Assembly: GCA_947561395.2 (NCBI GenBank)
Contig: OX387187.1
Location: forward strand, 998,976-1,062,975
From: Buxus sempervirens
Taxonomy: Eukaryota > Streptophyta > Magnoliopsida > Buxales > Buxaceae
Length of the DNA: 64,000 nucleotides
Direction of reading: 5' to 3'
The position numbers and the translations under genes were made by a program. A model generated the notes under the pieces. That model did not search any database and had not been told where the DNA came from. It was given only the letters and a program-made list of their open reading frames with translations. Position 1 is the stretch's first letter; the number at the start of each line of letters is the position of its first letter. This document shows positions 58,640-64,000 of the stretch, piece by piece.

Positions 58640-59430
58640 AATCACCATCCAGATGTTTTTGGATCTCTCTCCTATTTCTCCTCCTTGAGCTCTTCAATCT
58701 TCAGTTTCACCCATGCAGTGGCATTGTCGTCTTGGTCATCCGTCTCTTTCCACTTTAAAATGTCAAGTTCAGAGTCTTCGTAATGTGTCCTCTCTTAAGT
58801 GTGAAGCTTGTCAACTTAGCAAACATCACCGTGTGTCTTATCCTTCAAGAAGTGTGAATCATGTCTCTAATCCATTTGAGTTAGTTCATGCTGATTTTTG
58901 GGGACCAATTCATATCCCATCAAATAAATTTCAGTATTTTGTTACTTTTGTGGATGATTTTTCTCATATGACATGGATATGTTTAACGAAAAATCATTCT
59001 GAGTTGTTCTCTATCTTTCAAGTGTTTCATGCTCAAATTCAAATTAAAACTCAATTTAATAAGCGCATTCGTATTTTGAGATCTGATAATGCCAAGGAAT
59101 ATGTGTCTACTTCTTTTGCATCCTATCTCTCTTTTAAAGGCATTATTTATCAAACATCTTGTGCATTTACTCCACAATAAAATGGGGTTGCCGAACGCAA
59201 AAATCGTCACCTGTTAGGTGTTACTCGTGCTCTTTTGTGTCAAATGCTTGTCCCCAAACATTTCTGGAGTGATGCTATACTTACTGCTTGCTATCTCATT
59301 AATCACATGCCATCATCTGTTTTGGACGGTATGCCTCACTTTTCTTGTCTATTTCCATCATCTTCTCCATACTCTTTGCCATTGAAAGTCTTTGGGGTAT
59401 GTTTGTTACGTGCACAGTCTTGGTCCTGGC
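58640..59430 (+). mobile_element. GAG-pre-integrase end and integrase of the copia element
   Basis: WHCRLGHPSLSTLK and CEACQLSKHHRVSYP give the zinc motif. Next come ELVHADFWGPI, YFVTFVDDFSHMTW and LRSDNAKEY of the catalytic core, then FWSDAILTACYLINHMPS. Broken. Confidence 0.9.
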
Positions 59431-59949
59431 AGTGACAAACTTGACCCTTGATCTATGAAATGTGTTTTCCTTGGTTACTCTCAAACACAAAAGGTTATCG
59501 TTGTTATAATCCTCTTCTCAAGCGTTATTTTGTCAGTGCTGATGTCACTTTTGATGAGTCCACGCCATACTTTTCCAACAGTAGTCTGTCTTAAGTGTCT
59601 TCTCATCCTCATTTTCAGTTCTATATCTTCCAATTGGTGTTTCTTCTCCATCTCTTAAACCATCATCATCTTTTGAACCAGCATCAGATCCTGAACCAAC
59701 CACCAACTCTTTGGAGGAGCAGTCTTCTCCTCCTCCTCTACAGGTTTATACCTGCCACTCTCAACCACCAACTCATGTGCCTCAATCAATCACCTTGCCA
59801 TCTTTAGATCCTGTTCCTAAAGTATCTTTTGATCTTGAGTCCTTTCCTATTGCACTTCGCAAAGGTAAACACATTTGTGTTTCTCAACATCCTATTAGCC
59901 ACCATGTTAGTTTTGATTCCTTGTCTACTTCATTCTCTTGTTTACTTCC

Positions 59950-61080
59950 CATCTTTCCAGTGCTTTGTTCCTAAGATAGTGCAGGATGCTTTATCTGACC
60001 TTGAGTGGAGGAAAGCTATGGAGTTGGAGATGTTAGCATTGCTTGAGAACCAGACTTGGGATCTTGTTCCTTTACCGCCTGGCACACATCCAGTTGGTTG
60101 TCAGTGGGTCTATGTGCCAAAGTTCAACCCTGATGGGTCCACTGCTTGCTTAAAAGCAAGATTTGTTGCCAAGGGTTATACACAAACATACGGTATTGAT
60201 TATGATGAGACCTTATCTCCTGTTGCTAAGATCTCTTCCATTCGTGTTCTCATTTCTATTGCAGCTAATCTGAATTGGCCTTTGTTTCAATTGGACATAA
60301 AAAAATGCCTTCCTTCCTGGTGACTTACACGAAGAAGTTTATATGGAGCAACCACCTGGGTTTGTTGCTCAGGGGGAGTACAGGAACTGTATTTGCAAGT
60401 TGAGAAAGGCATTGTATGGGTTAAAGCAATCACTAAGGGCGTGGTTTAGAAAGTTTCTACAGTTGTTCTGGAGTTTGGCCTACAGATGTGTCAAACTGAT
60501 CAATGAGTATTTCATAGGCGAACTAATATAGGTTGTATTATTCTGGTAGTATATGTAGATGATTTTGTGATCACTGGAGAGGATGCAACTGGAATTACTC
60601 GTCTAGAGCAGTTTTTACAGCAACGGTTTCAAACAAAAGATCTAGGCAAGCTTTGGTATTTCTTGGGAATTGAAGTTGCTAGGTTTCAGATAGGTATTAA
60701 CTTGTCTCAAAGAAAGTATGTCCTTGATCTGCTAGATGAGACTGGTCTTCAGGGTACTCGTCCAGTTGATACCCTCATGGATCCTAATTTGAAACTTCTA
60801 ACAGACGAGGGAGAGATATTTGAAAATCCAGGTCGATATTGTCGATTGGTGGGGAAGTTGAATTATCTAACTATTACTAGACCAGACATTTCCTATGCAG
60901 TTAGTGTTGTGAGCCAGTTCTTGGATACTCCTCATGTTCCTCATTGGGAAGCAGCCACACATATTCTCCGATATTTGAAGAAGGCTCCAGGCCTTGGAAT
61001 ATTATATAGATCTAATGGCCATCTCAGAGTAGAGGGGTTTACAGATGTAGATTGGGCAGGTTCTCCTTTAGATAGATGAT
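59950..61080 (+). mobile_element. Reverse transcriptase of the copia element
   Basis: [56 protein letters not shown], then VYVDDFVITG (YVDD catalytic motif), LGKLWYFLGIEVA and RYCRLVGKLNYLTITRPDIS in standard order. Broken. Confidence 0.92.
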
Positions 61081-61495
61081 TTACTAATGGATTTTGTACA
61101 TTTCTTGGAAGAAATCTTGTTACACGGAAAATTAAGAAGCAAACAATGGTATCAAGGTCTAGAGTTGAAGCAGAGTTTAGAGCCATGGCTCACACAACGA
61201 GTGAGTTGCTGTGGTCACATCATTTTCTTCAGGAAATCAGTTTTTCACCTTCCACTCCTATTCCATTTTTCTGTGATAATCAAGCTGCGGTACATATTGC
61301 ACCTAACCTGGTTTTTCATGAGAGGACTAAGCATATTGAAGTCGATTGCCATTTTGTTCATGAAAAAATAGTGGATTGTGAAGTCTGGAGACCAACTTTC
61401 AGATGTGTTTACCAAGGCACTGAGTGGTAATAGATTGAGGTTCATTTGTTCCAAGCTGGGTATATATGATATATATACTCCAACTTGAGGGGGAG
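61081..61495 (+). mobile_element. RNase H and polypurine tract of the copia element
   Basis: RSRVEAEFRAMAHTTSELLW, then FFCDNQAAVHIAPNLVFHER and KHIEVDCHFVHEKI are the copia RNase H signature. The coding ends shortly before the purine tract at 61485-61495, next to the 3' LTR. Confidence 0.9.
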
Positions 61496-61697
61496 TGTTA
61501 AAGAAATAAATATGTATTAGAAAGGGAAGATTTGATTTATGTATCAAAAAGGGATAATCTGATTTAGGAATTTGATTTAGTTTCCTTTGTATGACTTTCC
61601 TTCTATATACTCTCACATATTCTATATAATGAAAGAGAAGGGAGGAAGGAACATATACTTGACTCCCAAATTCAAACCAGAAATCCTAATTTCTTCA
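61496..61697 (+). repeat. 3' LTR of the copia element
   Basis: TGTTAAAGAAATAAATATG... to ...CTAATTTCTTCA, 202 bp. It is longer than the 5' LTR by a ~28-bp stretch after GATTTGATTTA. Confidence 0.9.
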
Positions 61698-62357
61698 AAT
61701 TAGCATTATTTCATTTTTTTTATTTACCTTGATGACTTATACATCACATTTCTATCTATGCCTTTCTTTTTGTTTTCTTGGATGTTTTGGATTTATTTCA
61801 CACCCATATATACATTATGCATGAATTAAAACAAAAACAAAAAAAAAAAAAGAACAAGAAAACCACATATCTCCCCATTTCCCTTCAATGGGAAAATCTG
61901 TGGAATTTTTCCTTAGTTTCATCGGCATGCCGGCGAAATTTCAAAGGATGTTGCCAGCGGTATGCTGGCAAAATCCGAAATGTAAATTTGTGGTCTGAAG
62001 TGAGGGGATAAAGAGATCTTTAAAAGCCCAAGAAGGAATAACGTCTCAAAAACTGTTGGCTGGCCTGAATCTTAACGTGAAAGTAAGTTTCAAGATAAGC
62101 CAAACATCCAAGAAAGCACATCAGCTACATAATAGTCCTTGTTCAAAAGTAGATAGCACAAATGAGTCATCAAACAATAGCCTTATCCAAGACCATATAC
62201 TGGTACTAGTGCATAAATGAAACCAGGAACGGAAAAATAACGGAGGAACAAGATTTGAGATGCCTTTGAAGGTTTAAAACCCTTTATGAGAGCCTAAGCA
62301 TTAATTTCTACAAACTTTATTTTGGATATATAATTTTGTAGACTACTTTTGCCAAAA
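61698..62357. other. Intergenic, with palindromic GAAATTTC-type repeat
   Basis: 61905-61990 contains CGGCATGCCGGCGAAATTTC and GCCAGCGGTATGCTGGC, the clearest member of the dispersed palindromic family. An A tract lies at 61837-61850. No gene seen. Confidence 0.5.
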
Positions 62358-63988
62358 TTGAAGGGCCATAAGAGATTGGCGCTTTGGAAGAGGAATTATT
62401 TGTCTCTGGGGGGAAGGATTATCCTTATCAAGGTTGTGCTTGCTAATCTTCCTGTCCATTTTATGTCCTTGTTTAGGATGCCTAGAAGAGTTGTGACCAT
62501 CATTGAGAAAGCCCAAAGGGACTTTCTTTGGGAGGGTGGGGGTAAAAAGAAGATTCACTTAGTCAGGTGGGATAAGGTGTGTCTGGCAAAGGATAAGGGT
62601 GGTATTGGGGTAGGTATGATAGCCCACCGGAATTCCTCTCTTCTTGCAAAATGGTTGTGGCGGTTCAGCACAGAAAAAGAAAGCTTGTGGCGTCAAGTGA
62701 TCACAAGTAAATATGGTAATGACGATAATGGATTGTTCATTAACTTGAGGGCACGACCTCCAGGAAACTGCCCGTGGAAGGCCATTATGAAAATTGCACC
62801 TTTGTTCTATCCTCATGTTCGGTTGTGTATCGTATCTGGGTCTTCGACTCGTTTTTGGCATGATTTGTGGTGGGGCAGCCAGCCCTTATCCATCCAGTTT
62901 CCTCGTTTATTCTCCCTTGCACTCCTCCCTTGCGCTTCTGTGGCTGATACCCTACATTGGTCTCCTTCTGGTTTCCCATGGAATCTTCCGCTTCGGAGGA
63001 ATCTTTGTCCCTCTGAATTGGATGAGATCTCTTCGCTCATTGACAGCCTAAAGGACGTAGTTCTTGATCCCCTTGGTTTTGATAAGATTTCTTGGTCTTT
63101 GTCATCCAATTCTATGTTCTCCTGCAAATCCTTCTTCAATTCTGTTCTTCAACCCCCCTCTACTCCTCTAGCATCATTTTCGTCTCCTCAACTTTGGAAG
63201 CCCAGGATCCCTCTTAAGATTAAGGCCTTCTTATGGACTGCCATATTATACAGGATAAACACGGCTGACCTAATCCAAAGAAGATGGAAAAGGAATTCCT
63301 TATCTCCGCATGTTTGCGTTATGTGTATGGAGTCTGGAGAGAGTGTTGATCATTTATTTGTCCATTGTCGTTTTGCCAGTTTCATTTGGTCTCGGGTGCT
63401 GCCAAATACTTTTATTGCTTGGTTCAATCAGTGGCGGATTAAGGGATTGGGGAAGAGGGGCAAGTTGTTGTATGATTCATTATTCCATGCAGCGGCTTGG
63501 TTCATTTGGATGGAATGAAACAATAGGATTTTCAGGGACACACGGTTATCAGCTGACCAAGTGTTTGACTGCATTGTGATTGCTGTAGCCTCGTGGGTTT
63601 CGATTCTTCCTAAATTCCGGGGCCTGTGGCCTATTGAAATTGTGAAGGACTGGAAGAAATGGTGTTTTTTGTCTATTATTGTTGACGATGGCATGATGAG
63701 AGGAGGGGATTCACATATGACTTAGGTGATTGGAAGTGAGCTGTGCTTTGGATCCGAAGTTGAATGGCTCGCTCAGCTTTGGATTTTGGTTTTGGGGGCA
63801 TATGGGTTGGTACCCGTGGTGATTGTTGTGCCTTGTTCTTGTCTTTTGGAATGGTGGGGTTGTGAGGTTTTGTTGAGAGCTTTTTTGGGCTTCCGTTTGT
63901 ATACTTGTTACTAGTCTCTTTCTCATACACATATTTATATATATACACACATTATTCATCAAAAAAAAATTTTTTTGAAGGGCCATAA
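62358..63988 (+). mobile_element. 5'-truncated L1-type LINE, 1.6 kb, with 14-bp target duplication
   Basis: TTGAAGGGCCATAA occurs at 62358-62371 and 63975-63988, bracketing an insert of 1603 bp (62372-63974). The insert encodes the last third of L1 ORF2: RLALWKRNYLSLGGRIILIK, AQRDFLWEGGGKKKIHLVRW, CPWKAIMKIAP, then the zinc-binding region AFLWTAILYRINTADLIQRR with CVMCMESGESVDHLFVHC, and FNQWRIKGLGKRGKLLYDSL. One frame stays open from the insert start to about 63518, where a TGA follows WFIWME and the same frame then continues. The 3' UTR ends in a TATATACACA tail and an A tract at 63960-63969. The open stretch seems to begin upstream of the insert only because the flank reads through. No RNase H. 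Confidence 0.93.
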
Positions 63989-64000
63989 CCACTTGTCATC

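Larger units (their letters stand above)
49407..61697 (+). mobile_element. Ty1/copia retrotransposon with two nested L1 insertions
   Basis: LTRs at 49407-49580 and 61496-61697, both TG...CA, about 96% identical by eye apart from one length difference of about 28 bp. A primer-site motif TGTTATTAGAGCC (49581-49593) and a polypurine tract TTGAGGGGGAG (61485-61495) lie in the expected places. Coding order is gag, protease, GAG-pre-integrase, integrase, reverse transcriptase, RNase H, all plus strand. Without the L1 insertions (50355-50964 and about 52415-58630) it would be near 5.4 kb, normal for copia. It is broken, with roughly ten or more breaks plus the insertions. No matching 5-bp flanks were found (GACTT against AATTA). 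Confidence 0.93.

Noticed and set aside
58231-58783. Ser/His/Thr-rich plus-strand open frames
   Set aside because: They read across the GC-rich 5' region of the minus-strand L1 and into copia; shadows.
49402-61702. Target-site duplication of the copia element
   Set aside because: Flanks GACTT and AATTA do not match, so I do not claim one.

Overview
The window is plant nuclear DNA. It carries the 3' three quarters of one host gene, phytoene desaturase (PDS, carotenoid biosynthesis), on the + strand, in introns stretched by transposable elements; a repeat-rich intergenic tail follows. Eleven PDS exons with GT-AG borders lie between 1120 and 45869 and encode 435 residues up to the stop. The N-terminal exons (transit peptide and first FAD-binding loop) lie upstream. 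The ten introns in view measure about 9.3, 2.3, 8.7, 0.6, 0.08, 12.5, 0.8, 2.3, 2.4 and 4.4 kb. Such introns, with Ty1/copia, Ty3 chromovirus, Tat/Ogre-type, TRIM, L1-type and RTE-type LINE and Mutator-like elements, point to a flowering plant with a large, repeat-rich genome. I cannot name the species.

Layout. 1178-10437: an L1 fragment, a Tat-family fragment, an RTE-type LINE split by a roughly 3 kb solo LTR (target duplication GATCC), further L1 tails and a second long LTR-like block. 10594-12931: a complete 309-bp miniature LTR element (TRIM class) and an L1 tail. 13081-21807: a 1.2-kb Mutator-like element with ~155-bp inverted ends and possible captured coding DNA, an L1 tail, and the 3' end of a chromovirus with a 3.2-kb L1 inside its chromodomain region. 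22892-35374: a Tat/Ogre-lineage element on the minus strand with gag but no visible pol, rich in short hairpins, abutting a plus-strand Tat-type LTR block with internal repeats. 36317-45806: an L1 3' end, a solo LTR with duplication GTATA, and a tandem TRIM array.

Downstream of PDS: a copia remnant (46300-46760), little recognisable sequence to 49.4 kb, then a broken copia element (49407-61697) holding two minus-strand L1 insertions (a 0.6-kb piece with a perfect 15-bp target duplication, and a nearly full-length one of ~6.2 kb). A 1.6-kb 5'-truncated L1 with a 14-bp duplication closes the window.

The only host function supported is phytoene desaturation in the plastid. I found no convincing new multi-gene system. 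The points most worth a second look are the two TRIM loci, the candidate gene-capturing Mutator-like element, the hairpin cluster of the gag-only Tat element, and a dispersed family of degenerate palindromic GAAATTTCGCC repeats.
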